Of a stretch of 7,722 nucleotides of DNA, positions 1 to 6,128 are shown in pieces; position 1 is the stretch's first letter, and each line of letters begins with the position of its first letter. A program made the position numbers and the translations under genes. Below the pieces are notes generated by a model. That model searched no databases. It saw nothing but the letters and a program-made list of their open reading frames with translations, and was not told where the DNA came from. Source of the DNA: Bifidobacterium breve (GTDB lineage Bacteria > Actinomycetota > Acidimicrobiia > Acidimicrobiales > Ilumatobacteraceae); contig CAMBPP010000068.1 of assembly GCA_945869715.1 (NCBI GenBank), positions 1 to 7,722 of the forward strand, read 5' to 3'.

Positions 1-1709
1 GAATTGAAGATGAACTTTTCGGACAAGGTCATGTTGGAATTGGTAGCGACGGTCCCGCCACAACGAAAGAGAGCGGCGCGCAACAAAATCTGCGTGGGTA
101 CAGCACTTTGTTGGCTGCGTTGCAACGTGGTCGTACGGGTCAACTCGGCGACATTGTGGCCACCATTCAAAGTGAGCAAGACGAAATTATTCGCTCACCG
201 CAAGCAGGTGTGTTGGTGGTCCAAGGTGGGCCAGGGACAGGAAAAACTGTTGTTGCTTTGCATCGCGCTGCATATTTGCTCTATACATTTCGCTTTCCGT
301 TAGAAGCTCAAGGCGTATTGGTCATTGGGCCTAACCGCGTGTTCTTGCGCTACATCGAACGCGTGCTGCCCAGCTTGGGTGAAGCCGGCGTACAGCAAGT
401 AGTGCTCAGCGATCTAGTGCCCAGCGTTACCTATGGTGCACGCGACGCGGTGCTTGCCGCACGCGTAAAAGGCGACATGCGCATGTCGAAGGTCATCACC
501 AAGGCTGTGAGCGACCGTGAGCGTCCGTTGCGCGACAATTTACAACTGCCCTTTAGATCCGGATACGTTCGCTTAAGTGCACAAGATGCTGCAAACATTG
601 TGCGCCAAGGAAGGCGTCGCTTTCGCCGCCACAACGCTGCACGTAAATGGGTGGAAACAGAAGTGTTGCAGGCCCTAGGAGCATCATGGCGCGACCCGGG
701 TGTTCCTCTTTCAGAGTTGAAAGATTCTTTGCGACCATTGCCTGAATTCCGTATTGCAATGGAACGGATGTGGCCGTTGCTTACTCCTGCGCAATTGCTA
801 AACGACCTCTATGGCTCGAAAGCATTGTTGCGTTTAGCCGCAGAAAATATATTGAGTGAAGCAGAGTACACGTCGCTGTATCGCGAGCGCACGCAAGATA
901 TTGAGTCAGCGCGATTCAGCGAACACGATGTAGCTGTTCTCGATGATGCCTTTGAAGTTCTTGGTCCGCTGCCAGGCAAAAATGGGAAAATTGACGAATC
1001 AGATGAAATTCGTACCTATGGCCACATTGTCATTGACGAAGTCCAAGACCTCACCCCAATGCAGTTACAAATGGTGTCGCGGCGTTCACTCAATGGTTCC
1101 ATGACCATTGTGGGCGATATGGCCCAAGCAACGGGTGCGCTCGCGCCAGAATCATGGGCCGATGTTTTACGGCACTTACCCGATCGTAAAGAGCAACGGG
1201 TCGTGGGGCTTTCTGTGGGTTATCGCATCCCTGCACAAATTATGGAACTGGCCGACAAGGTAATGCATGCTGCAGCGCCTGGCCTGCGTTCTCCGCAATC
1301 GGTGCGTGAAGGTGATGCTGGCCCACGCATTGTGAATGCTGCGCAAAATGGTGACACTTTGCTCGATGCTGTGACCCAGGAAACAAAAGCTCTTATTGAA
1401 GAACTTCCAGCGGGCAATGTTGCCGTTGTTTGCCCCGACAACATGGTGTCTGCAGTTTCCGATGCGCTCAGCGCTGCTGGCATGAGCCACGGTAAAGCGG
1501 CAAATACCGCGCTCGATACAGGCCTTACTGTGGTGCCAGTGAGTTTGGTCAAGGGCTTAGAACTCGATGGCGTAGTTGTAGTGGAGCCCCAAGACATTAT
1601 GGAAATTGAAACGATGGGTCTGCGTGCTTTGTATGTTGCACTCACGCGGCCAACTCAGCGTCTGACCGTTGTGCATCGTCGGCCGTTGCCGCCGTGCATG
1701 GTGTACTAA
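1..1709 (+). CDS. helD: HelD-type RNA polymerase recycling ATPase/helicase (5' partial)
   Basis: Superfamily 1 (UvrD/Rep-like) ATPase of the HelD group, which in Gram-positive bacteria binds RNA polymerase and uses ATP to free stalled or hibernating enzyme from nucleic acid. The reading frame is open from the first full codon (base 3), so the gene begins left of the window; the in-frame TTG at 108 is internal. With residue 1 at base 3, 568 codons are present. They show a DIVATIQSEQ segment typical of actinobacterial HelD, Walker A GGPGTGKT at residues 75-82, a long family-specific insertion, Walker B with D345-E346 (HIVIDEVQDLT), a GDMAQAT motif near 372, and a C-terminal GLELDGVVVVEP and YVALTR (544-549) motif V/VI region. 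Family members are about 700-770 residues, so roughly 150-200 residues, including the N-terminal coiled-coil arm, are missing here. It ends in TAA and overlaps the convergent lipoprotein gene by 4 bases. Family assignment is firm; the exact HelD class is not determined. Confidence 0.9.
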   Translation, partial: IEDELFGQGHVGIGSDGPATTKESGAQQNLRGYSTLLAALQRGRTGQLGDIVATIQSEQDEIIRSPQAGVLVVQGGPGTGKTVVALHRAAYLLYTFRFPLEAQGVLVIGPNRVFLRYIERVLPSLGEAGVQQVVLSDLVPSVTYGARDAVLAARVKGDMRMSKVITKAVSDRERPLRDNLQLPFRSGYVRLSAQDAANIVRQGRRRFRRHNAARKWVETEVLQALGASWRDPGVPLSELKDSLRPLPEFRIAMERMWPLLTPAQLLNDLYGSKALLRLAAENILSEAEYTSLYRERTQDIESARFSEHDVAVLDDAFEVLGPLPGKNGKIDESDEIRTYGHIVIDEVQDLTPMQLQMVSRRSLNGSMTIVGDMAQATGALAPESWADVLRHLPDRKEQRVVGLSVGYRIPAQIMELADKVMHAAAPGLRSPQSVREGDAGPRIVNAAQNGDTLLDAVTQETKALIEELPAGNVAVVCPDNMVSAVSDALSAAGMSHGKAANTALDTGLTVVPVSLVKGLELDGVVVVEPQDIMEIETMGLRALYVALTRPTQRLTVVHRRPLPPCMVY

Positions 1710-2119
1710 TTCACTATTGCTGAAACAAGACTGGGAAGAAACCGCATTGCCTTGTCGGCGTCGGCCGGCCGTTTACGGTCTACAGCAGTTGTAAACAAAT
1801 TGATCATGCGTTGTGTGTCGTTGAGGAGTTCCTCAGACGCATTGGTGATTTGTGGCTGAATGCCAATCCAAATGGCTTTGATGTCGGCAAGTTTTGTACG
1901 CGCGGTTTGCATGTCGCCTTGTGCGACGTCGTTACCAACGTCTTTGCCGGTCTGGAGCAATTGGGCAAATAGCTCATCAGTACTTCCGCGAGGAATGGTT
2001 GTAGTAGTGGATGCACTAGGAGAGGTTGTTGCAGGCGCGTTTGCACCGGCGTTGTATTTAGTGGCACAACTACTCAACGCGGCTACAGCACAGAGGCCAA
2101 GAAAACCAGATTTCTTCAC
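1706..2119 (-). CDS. Small secreted lipoprotein, function unknown
   Basis: 137 residues. The start is GTG (2119-2117), sharing GTGA with the stop of the upstream DtxR-family gene, which argues for translational coupling. The N-terminus is a lipoprotein signal: KK, a hydrophobic stretch, then lipobox L15-S16-S17-C18, so Cys18 should be lipidated and the protein anchored on the outer face of the membrane. Residues about 27-45 are a Ser/Thr/Pro-rich tether. Residues about 47-135 look all-helical, with a GDMQTARTKL...W..I.P.I pattern loosely reminiscent of the first helical pair of imelysin/EfeO-type proteins. The imelysin GxHxxE motif is absent and the protein is far shorter, so I treat this as a weak hint only. 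It is the last gene of the leftward operon and its TAG stop lies inside the end of helD. I do not recognise a named family. Confidence 0.8.
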   Translation of the reverse strand: MKKSGFLGLCAVAALSSCATKYNAGANAPATTSPSASTTTTIPRGSTDELFAQLLQTGKDVGNDVAQGDMQTARTKLADIKAIWIGIQPQITNASEELLNDTQRMINLFTTAVDRKRPADADKAMRFLPSLVSAIVN

Positions 2120-2781
2120 TGTGCTGTTACCAAGATTCGGGCGCTGGCAAAAGGGCCAACACCAATACGTTGGCCATCGATTTCTACAGTGACGCTGCCG
2201 TCGGGTGATGTGGCAGACACCATTCCAGACTTGCCCGGATGAATTTCAGCGGTTTCTAAAAATTCTAAAAGACCAGGAGTGAACTCGAGTTCTTCAGGAA
2301 TGCGGTCGACGGTAAAGCCGCGACCAGGAGCAACATCTACTAAGCGCATTACAAGTGTGGCTAAGTATTGAGATCCGGGAATGGGGTTTCCATGCGGGCA
2401 TGTTGTGGGGTTGCCCAATACTCGATCCATTGCCGTCTCGACTTCGGCCGACATGACGTGTTCCCAGCGCCCGGCTTCATGATGAGCGTGAGCCCATGAC
2501 AGACCTAAAATATCGGTGAGGAATCTTTCGGCAATGCGGTGACGTCGAACAGTACGCAGCGCAAGTTTCTCGCCAGTTTCGGTGAGTGCAATGCTTGAGC
2601 CAGAAAGCGCAACAAGACCTTCGGCCTCCATGCGCTTCATCATTTCTGATACAGAAGGTCGAGAAACTTGAAGGCGCTCAACGATGCGCGCTTGAATGAC
2701 TTCTACGTTTTCTTCAAGAAGTTCGTAGATGCATTCGCAGTATTCTTCGAATGCCGGATGGTGTTCGCCTGGTGAGGCCAT
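2116..2781 (-). CDS. DtxR/MntR-family metal-dependent transcriptional regulator
   Basis: 221 residues, starting ATG (2781-2779) and ending TGA within the next gene's GTG start. Domain order matches the long DtxR/IdeR type: winged helix-turn-helix (about 10-75, with recognition helix around SRPSVSEMMKRME), dimerisation and metal-binding domain (about 76-145, containing RRHRIAERFLTDILGL and HHEAGRWEHVMS), and an SH3-like/FeoA C-terminal domain (about 155-219). Ancillary-site ligands of DtxR appear kept: H81, E85 and H100 match H79, E83 and H98. In the primary site E107 and H108 match E105 and H106, but Cys102 is replaced by Gly104 and Met10 by Glu13; Glu16 aligns with MntR Glu11. The metal could therefore be Mn or Fe, and specificity cannot be assigned. 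It should repress metal uptake or storage genes when metal-loaded. It sits 9 bases downstream of a TetR gene in an operon. No DtxR/IdeR-type operator palindrome was recognised nearby. Confidence 0.92.
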   Translation of the reverse strand: MASPGEHHPAFEEYCECIYELLEENVEVIQARIVERLQVSRPSVSEMMKRMEAEGLVALSGSSIALTETGEKLALRTVRRHRIAERFLTDILGLSWAHAHHEAGRWEHVMSAEVETAMDRVLGNPTTCPHGNPIPGSQYLATLVMRLVDVAPGRGFTVDRIPEELEFTPGLLEFLETAEIHPGKSGMVSATSPDGSVTVEIDGQRIGVGPFASARILVTAQ

Positions 2782-2790
2782 AACACGAGC

Positions 2791-3393
2791 CTACTCGGGC
2801 TTGCGCCCAACTGCCCTCAGCCCAGCCCATGCCAGTGAGGCAAGTTGCTCGCCAACGATATGAGCATCGAAAGGTTCGCGGCGTTGAATGAGGTGACGTG
2901 CAACACCTTCGCTCATGCCAATCAGTGCGTGTGCAACCATGCGCTGGTAGGCGGCATCGACGCCAGCTTCAATAAGAGGTGCGATGAGTTCGGCAACCGA
3001 TTTTTCTACGTTACGGGCAACTAATGCGAATTCTTCGTCGCGGCGGGTGCCCCCACCAAAGAGCAATGAGAATGCATTTGGGTCACTCGAGAGCCACTCA
3101 AAATAGGCAACCATTCCGGCAGCGGTTTGTGCTTTGCCAGTGGGCACGCTTTTTGTAGCTGCAGAAATGGCATGGATCATGTTTTTGCCAACAGCATCGA
3201 GCACAGCAATATATAGCGCACGCTTGGAGTCGAAGTGCTGGTACAAAACCGGCTTTGTGACGCCAGCAGCATCGGAAATGTCGTTCATTGATGTGGTGTG
3301 ATAACCGCGCTGTGCAAAAACAGTGAGGGCTACTTGGAGAAGTTGCTCGCGTCGCTCTGCAGCGGTTAAGCGTGCTGGTGTGGTCATGCTCAT
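2791..3393 (-). CDS. TetR/AcrR-family transcriptional regulator
   Basis: 200 residues. The N-terminal TetR DNA-binding domain covers about residues 12-62: RREQLLQVALTVFAQRG, then SMNDISDAAGVTKPVLYQHF and SKRALY, the classic helix-turn-helix with the Y-x-H-F end. Residues 65-195 form the all-helical ligand-binding and dimerisation part, whose sequence does not reveal the ligand. The start is ATG at 3393-3391, sharing ATGA with the stop of the upstream membrane-protein gene; a second ATG two codons in (3387-3385) is possible, but the overlap favours the first. The stop TAG is 9 bases before the DtxR-family ATG, so the two regulators are probably co-transcribed. Typical TetR proteins repress their own operon or a neighbour. 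The divergent crotonase gene at 3681 and the small membrane protein are the nearest candidate targets, which is inference only. Confidence 0.92.
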   Translation of the reverse strand: MSMTTPARLTAAERREQLLQVALTVFAQRGYHTTSMNDISDAAGVTKPVLYQHFDSKRALYIAVLDAVGKNMIHAISAATKSVPTGKAQTAAGMVAYFEWLSSDPNAFSLLFGGGTRRDEEFALVARNVEKSVAELIAPLIEAGVDAAYQRMVAHALIGMSEGVARHLIQRREPFDAHIVGEQLASLAWAGLRAVGRKPE

Positions 3394-3668
3394 ATGCCAT
3401 TCTCGCGATCTTCTCGCTCGGCTGCCTTAATGGCATGACCGAGAACTATGGAGGGTGCCAACAAGATGGATCCGAGCACTAGACAAATTGTAATGATGGT
3501 GACCATGGTTGGAGTGAATTTCAGGGCAAATGCCAGTACGAACGCGGTCATCGATAGGGCGTACAACAAATAGCCGATGCGGTTTGCGAGCAGCGTGTAT
3601 TTGGCAAATTGCTGGCGACGAATACGCACTGGGTCGTTTGATGCAGATGTTGGTGGAGAAAAAGCCAT
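3390..3668 (-). CDS. Small two-helix membrane protein, function unknown
   Basis: 92 residues, ATG start (3668-3666), ending TGA inside the start of the TetR gene. The N-terminal about 28 residues are polar and basic (PVRIRRQQFAKY). Two hydrophobic segments follow, about residues 29-50 (ANRIGYLLYALSMTAFVLAF) and 53-78, separated by a very short turn, then a charged tail (KAAEREDREN). By the positive-inside rule both termini are likely cytoplasmic. It is the first gene of the leftward cluster of membrane protein, TetR, DtxR and lipoprotein. I know similar small proteins only as uncharacterised actinobacterial hypotheticals. Its start codon is 12 bases from the divergent crotonase start, so its promoter must overlap that gene. 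Confidence 0.8.
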   Translation of the reverse strand: MAFSPPTSASNDPVRIRRQQFAKYTLLANRIGYLLYALSMTAFVLAFALKFTPTMVTIITICLVLGSILLAPSIVLGHAIKAAEREDRENGI

Positions 3669-3680
3669 AAGGTTTCACAG
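3669..3680. promoter_or_regulatory. 12-base divergent start-to-start gap with TAnnnT candidates
   Basis: Only 12 bases separate the ATG codons of two divergent genes. On the plus strand a TAAGGT hexamer (3668-3673) lies 7 bases before the crotonase ATG, a spacing that would give a leaderless mRNA; AAGG within it could instead act as a weak ribosome site. On the minus strand TACCAT (3686-3681) lies 12 bases before the membrane-protein ATG. Neither has a convincing -35 at 16-18 bases. TAnnnT is a loose pattern, so this is suggestive only. Confidence 0.3.
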
Positions 3681-4451
3681 ATGGTAGAGGCGAGCAATAC
3701 AAAAGGTACTCAGAAAGACGGCATTCTTGCCACTCTCGAGTGGCAAGAAGACGTCGCAGTGGTCACTATTCGCCGTCCACAACGGCGCAATGCGGTGAAT
3801 CACGCCACGTTGATGCTCTTGCAAGAATTTCAAGAAGAGGCGCGGGGGAGAGCCCGGGTGCTGGTGCTGACAGGTGAGGGCGAGGGGTTTTGTGCCGGCG
3901 CCGACCTCACGGGGGTGGAAGATGAAGAATTTGGTAGCGCACTGTCTGCAACTTTGCTCGGATTTACGCTGTTGCCGTGCATCACGTTGGCCGCGGTACA
4001 TGGTTATGCGTTAGGCGGAGGCACCCAATTGGCGGTTGCTTGCGACCTGCGAGTTGCCACCCCGTCAAGTGTCTTTGGCATTCCGGCAGCGAAACTGGGT
4101 CTCGCCGTCGACCAGTGGACCATTGAACGTGTGGCGCGGGAATGTGGTGGGGCCATTGCGCGCAATATGTTGCTCGGTACGAGCACGTACAGCGGCGAAC
4201 AACTTCATACACAAGGCGCGGTGCACAAACTTGGCGTGCTTTCTGATGCACTTGAGTGGGCGCATTATCTCGCTACTTTGGCACCCATCACAATTGCCGC
4301 GCACAAACGTGGTTTAGAAGCCGTTGCCGAAAAAATAGTTAATGATGCAGCATTTGAAGCGTTACGTGCTCAAGCCTGGGCGAGTGCGGATGCGCACGAA
4401 GGACGCACAGCTTTTCTTGAAAAACGTAAAGCACGTTTCACCGGAAATTAA
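3681..4451 (+). CDS. echA6: EchA6-like crotonase-family protein lacking hydratase glutamates
   Basis: 256 residues of the crotonase (enoyl-CoA hydratase/isomerase) fold, which binds acyl-CoA thioesters in the cytoplasm. Visible landmarks are VTIRRPQRRNAVN (28-40), the first oxyanion-hole loop GFCAGADL (69-76), the second HGYALGGG (107-114), and a C-terminal helical part. The two glutamates that activate water in enoyl-CoA hydratases (rat E144 and E164) align here with Q116 and A136, so ordinary hydration is not expected. The segment GLAVDQWTIERV (140-151), the LG.L.DA.EWA stretch and the KR..F.G end resemble, from memory, mycobacterial EchA6 (Rv0905). That protein also has Gln and Trp at these places and is reported to bind long acyl-CoA for mycolate synthesis rather than hydrate it. 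ATG 3681 is the only start in frame after the stop at 3639-3641. The symbol is by resemblance; without a mycolate context the physiological role is open. Confidence 0.85.
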   Translation: MVEASNTKGTQKDGILATLEWQEDVAVVTIRRPQRRNAVNHATLMLLQEFQEEARGRARVLVLTGEGEGFCAGADLTGVEDEEFGSALSATLLGFTLLPCITLAAVHGYALGGGTQLAVACDLRVATPSSVFGIPAAKLGLAVDQWTIERVARECGGAIARNMLLGTSTYSGEQLHTQGAVHKLGVLSDALEWAHYLATLAPITIAAHKRGLEAVAEKIVNDAAFEALRAQAWASADAHEGRTAFLEKRKARFTGN

Positions 4452-4459
4452 TCAGCGGA

Positions 4460-5410
4460 TTATGCCCCAGCGGGCAAAAGCAAGTTGATGTATCGGTAGA
4501 AATAGAAAAGCATTACGAGAAACGGAATGCTGAGCAGTGCATACGTTGTAACACTTGATGCGCGCTGTGAGGTAACGCGACGTGAAATTTGGTTCCGTAT
4601 CAATTTTCGAGAACTTGCTAGTGCAATGAGCAACGCACCACACAACAGAGTGGGAAATATTGCGCTGGTGTCGGAAAACCATTTACCAAAATCATTTGCC
4701 GATACATCGGAGATCGCCTCAGGTGGTGCGGCCTCAACAACTTGCGGAATAGTGGTCGTGGGCATTGGGGTACTTGGGGGAGTGCTAGTGGGCGTGGTGG
4801 TGGGAGTAGTAGATGAGAGTTCAGCGCGCACAACAAGACGTTGGCTGGTACTAAAGCGCGGGTGGCAGGTAATGAGTGTGAGGGTTGCTACTTTCGGAGT
4901 GTTGGCAAGCACTGATGTTTTGTCGGGAGCAACTACCGAAACTTCTTTGACGGTGTAGGCGAATTTACCTTTTGTGGTCGTGACGTAAATGATGTCGTCT
5001 GGCGCGATTGTATTGAGATTTCCAAATGGGGCATCGTAAGAAGTGCGATGCCCAGCAATTGCACTATTCCCTATTTCGCCCGGCATGGGAGTTTTGGGGA
5101 AGTGACCAGGCCCGCGCCGAAGATCTTTTGGCGTAATGCCTTCCACAATGATCTTGGCAATATTGATGCTCGGAATTTCAATGAGCGCAAGCGCATCGGT
5201 GACAGGTAGGAATGCTGAAGTACCGTCTGCTCTAGATGGTTCTGTCGTTGCAATGATGCGATTGAATTCCTGGCGCAGTGCACTTTGGGTGCGGCGTGTT
5301 TCAATGCCGGTGCCCCACAGTTGGTAGACAACGAGTCCGAGAAGCAACAGGCCAGTAGTAATAAAGGTCTTGCCGATGAAGCCAACAACGCGAGCGGTTT
5401 TGTGATTCAT
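4460..5410 (-). CDS. Class E-like sortase with C-terminal stalk and membrane hairpin
   Basis: 316 residues. Sortases are extracytoplasmic cysteine transpeptidases that cut a C-terminal sorting motif on secreted proteins and attach them to the cell wall or to each other. The N-terminal membrane anchor is about residues 8-31. The sortase domain (about 72-198) carries all three active-site residues: His121 in AGHRT, Cys182 in TLITCHP, and Arg191 in SQRLVV. The TC.P and QRL pattern fits class E, common in actinobacteria. After the domain the protein continues for over 110 residues: a Thr/Pro/Ser stalk (199-222), a short soluble stretch, and two more hydrophobic segments (about 249-267 and 287-312) flanking a strongly basic loop, ending LLLPAGA. 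Most sortases stop soon after the arginine. The ATG (5410-5408) lacks a good Shine-Dalgarno. No LPxTG/LAxTG substrate is encoded in this window. It converges on the crotonase with an 8-base gap. Confidence 0.9.
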   Translation of the reverse strand: MNHKTARVVGFIGKTFITTGLLLLGLVVYQLWGTGIETRRTQSALRQEFNRIIATTEPSRADGTSAFLPVTDALALIEIPSINIAKIIVEGITPKDLRRGPGHFPKTPMPGEIGNSAIAGHRTSYDAPFGNLNTIAPDDIIYVTTTKGKFAYTVKEVSVVAPDKTSVLANTPKVATLTLITCHPRFSTSQRLVVRAELSSTTPTTTPTSTPPSTPMPTTTIPQVVEAAPPEAISDVSANDFGKWFSDTSAIFPTLLCGALLIALASSRKLIRNQISRRVTSQRASSVTTYALLSIPFLVMLFYFYRYINLLLPAGA

Positions 5411-5418
5411 CGTCCGTT

Positions 5419-5447
5419 ACGTTAGTAGCGCGTTTGCCCTCTGCCAT
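5419..5447 (-). promoter_or_regulatory. Candidate sortase promoter (ATGGCA-N17-TAACGT)
   Basis: Reading the minus strand, ATGGCA (5447-5442, four of six matches to TTGACA) is followed after 17 bases by TAACGT (5424-5419, a TAnnnT -10). The sortase ATG comes 8 bases later, which would put the transcript start within about 2 bases of the ATG. It is interleaved with the candidate ccmA promoter in the 58-base divergent gap. Matches are near what chance could give. Confidence 0.3.
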
Positions 5448-5462
5448 GGTGATGGGTAGCGT
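5434..5462 (+). promoter_or_regulatory. Candidate leaderless ccmA promoter (TTGCCC-N17-TAGCGT)
   Basis: TTGCCC (5434-5439, four of six matches to TTGACA), a 17-base spacer, then TAGCGT (5457-5462) end 6 bases before the ccmA ATG at 5469. That spacing would start the mRNA at or next to the ATG, and no good Shine-Dalgarno is visible in front of ccmA, which agrees with leaderless translation as is common in actinobacteria. It overlaps the candidate sortase promoter on the other strand. Assignment is by pattern only. Confidence 0.35.
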
Positions 5463-5468
5463 CTCGGT

Positions 5469-6128
5469 ATGAGCAGCGTTGATGAAGCCGTGCGTTTGCA
5501 CAACGCTGTAGTGCTTTTGGGGTCATTTCCCGCTCTTGCCGAGGCTTCGCTCGTTGTGAAAAAAGGTGAAATCGTTCTCATTAGTGGCGCAAATGGCGCT
5601 GGCAAAACAACTCTGTTGCGGCTATGCGCGGGGCTTGTGCCATTGGCGCGAGGCGAAGCATCTGTGCTCGGGTTCAACCTTGCAACTCAGCGTAAAGAGG
5701 CTCAAGCACATGTAGGAATGCTGGGTCACGCGAATGGGTTGTATCTCGATCTCACCGCACAGGAAAACTTGCAGTTCTGGGGTGCAGTGGTTGGCGCCTC
5801 AGCACGAGAAATTGCGTTGTCTGGCGAACGCATGGGTCTGCATACGCGTCTTTTGGGTACCACCGTTGCAAAAATGTCTGCAGGTCAGCGCCGGCGAACC
5901 GCATTAGCCATTTTGATTATTCGTCGTGCTTCATTGTGGCTACTCGATGAACCCCATGCAGGTCTCGATGCTGCCGGAAGAGACGAGATCGACAAAATTT
6001 TACGCGAAGCTACAAGTGCTGGGGCAACGGTCATTGTTGCATCGCATGAGCTAGAACGCGCTGGTGCACTTGCTACACGCCGTATAGAAGTTGTTGGTGG
6101 AGCCATTGTGGAACGTGGTGCGCAATGA
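5469..6128 (+). CDS. ccmA: Cytochrome c maturation ABC transporter ATPase CcmA
   Basis: 219 residues, the cytoplasmic ATPase of the CcmABCD complex, whose ATP hydrolysis drives release of haem-loaded CcmE during System I cytochrome c maturation. ABC motifs in order: Walker A GANGAGKT (40-47), GHANGLYLDLTAQENL (86-101) with His in the Q-loop position as usual for CcmA, signature SAGQ (137-140), Walker B SLWLLDEP (155-162, D160-E161) followed by HAGLD, and H-loop His193 in ASHE. Length fits CcmA (about 200-220). ATG 5469 is the only reasonable start, because an in-frame TAG lies at 5457-5459. It is first in the rightward ccm operon and overlaps ccmB by ATGA. The downstream CcmB and CcmC distinguish it from other short ABC ATPases. 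Confidence 0.92.
   Translation: MSSVDEAVRLHNAVVLLGSFPALAEASLVVKKGEIVLISGANGAGKTTLLRLCAGLVPLARGEASVLGFNLATQRKEAQAHVGMLGHANGLYLDLTAQENLQFWGAVVGASAREIALSGERMGLHTRLLGTTVAKMSAGQRRRTALAILIIRRASLWLLDEPHAGLDAAGRDEIDKILREATSAGATVIVASHELERAGALATRRIEVVGGAIVERGAQ

Noticed and set aside
108..110. TTG as the start of the HelD gene
   Set aside because: The same frame is open to the left edge and encodes HelD-like sequence upstream, so the gene is truncated by the window rather than starting here.
1220..1645. 141-codon antisense frame within helD
   Set aside because: It lies wholly opposite the conserved HelD C-terminal motifs, and its product is Ser/Thr/Ala-rich with no recognisable domain.
2782..3680. 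DtxR/IdeR-type iron box or TetR operator palindrome near the operon starts
   Set aside because: Reading both strands around 2782-2790 and 3669-3720 I found no convincing long inverted repeat or TTAGG-type box.
3675..4001. 108-codon antisense frame within the crotonase gene
   Set aside because: It overlaps the clear crotonase motifs and has no domain or plausible start context.
3681..4451. Calling the crotonase a beta-oxidation enoyl-CoA hydratase
   Set aside because: Both catalytic glutamate positions are substituted (Gln116 and Ala136), so the generic name would mislead.
4463..4476. TGCCC-CAGC-GGGCA hairpin near the crotonase/sortase junction, as a terminator
   Set aside because: The stem is only five pairs and no T-run follows it on either strand; it falls within the last codons of the sortase.
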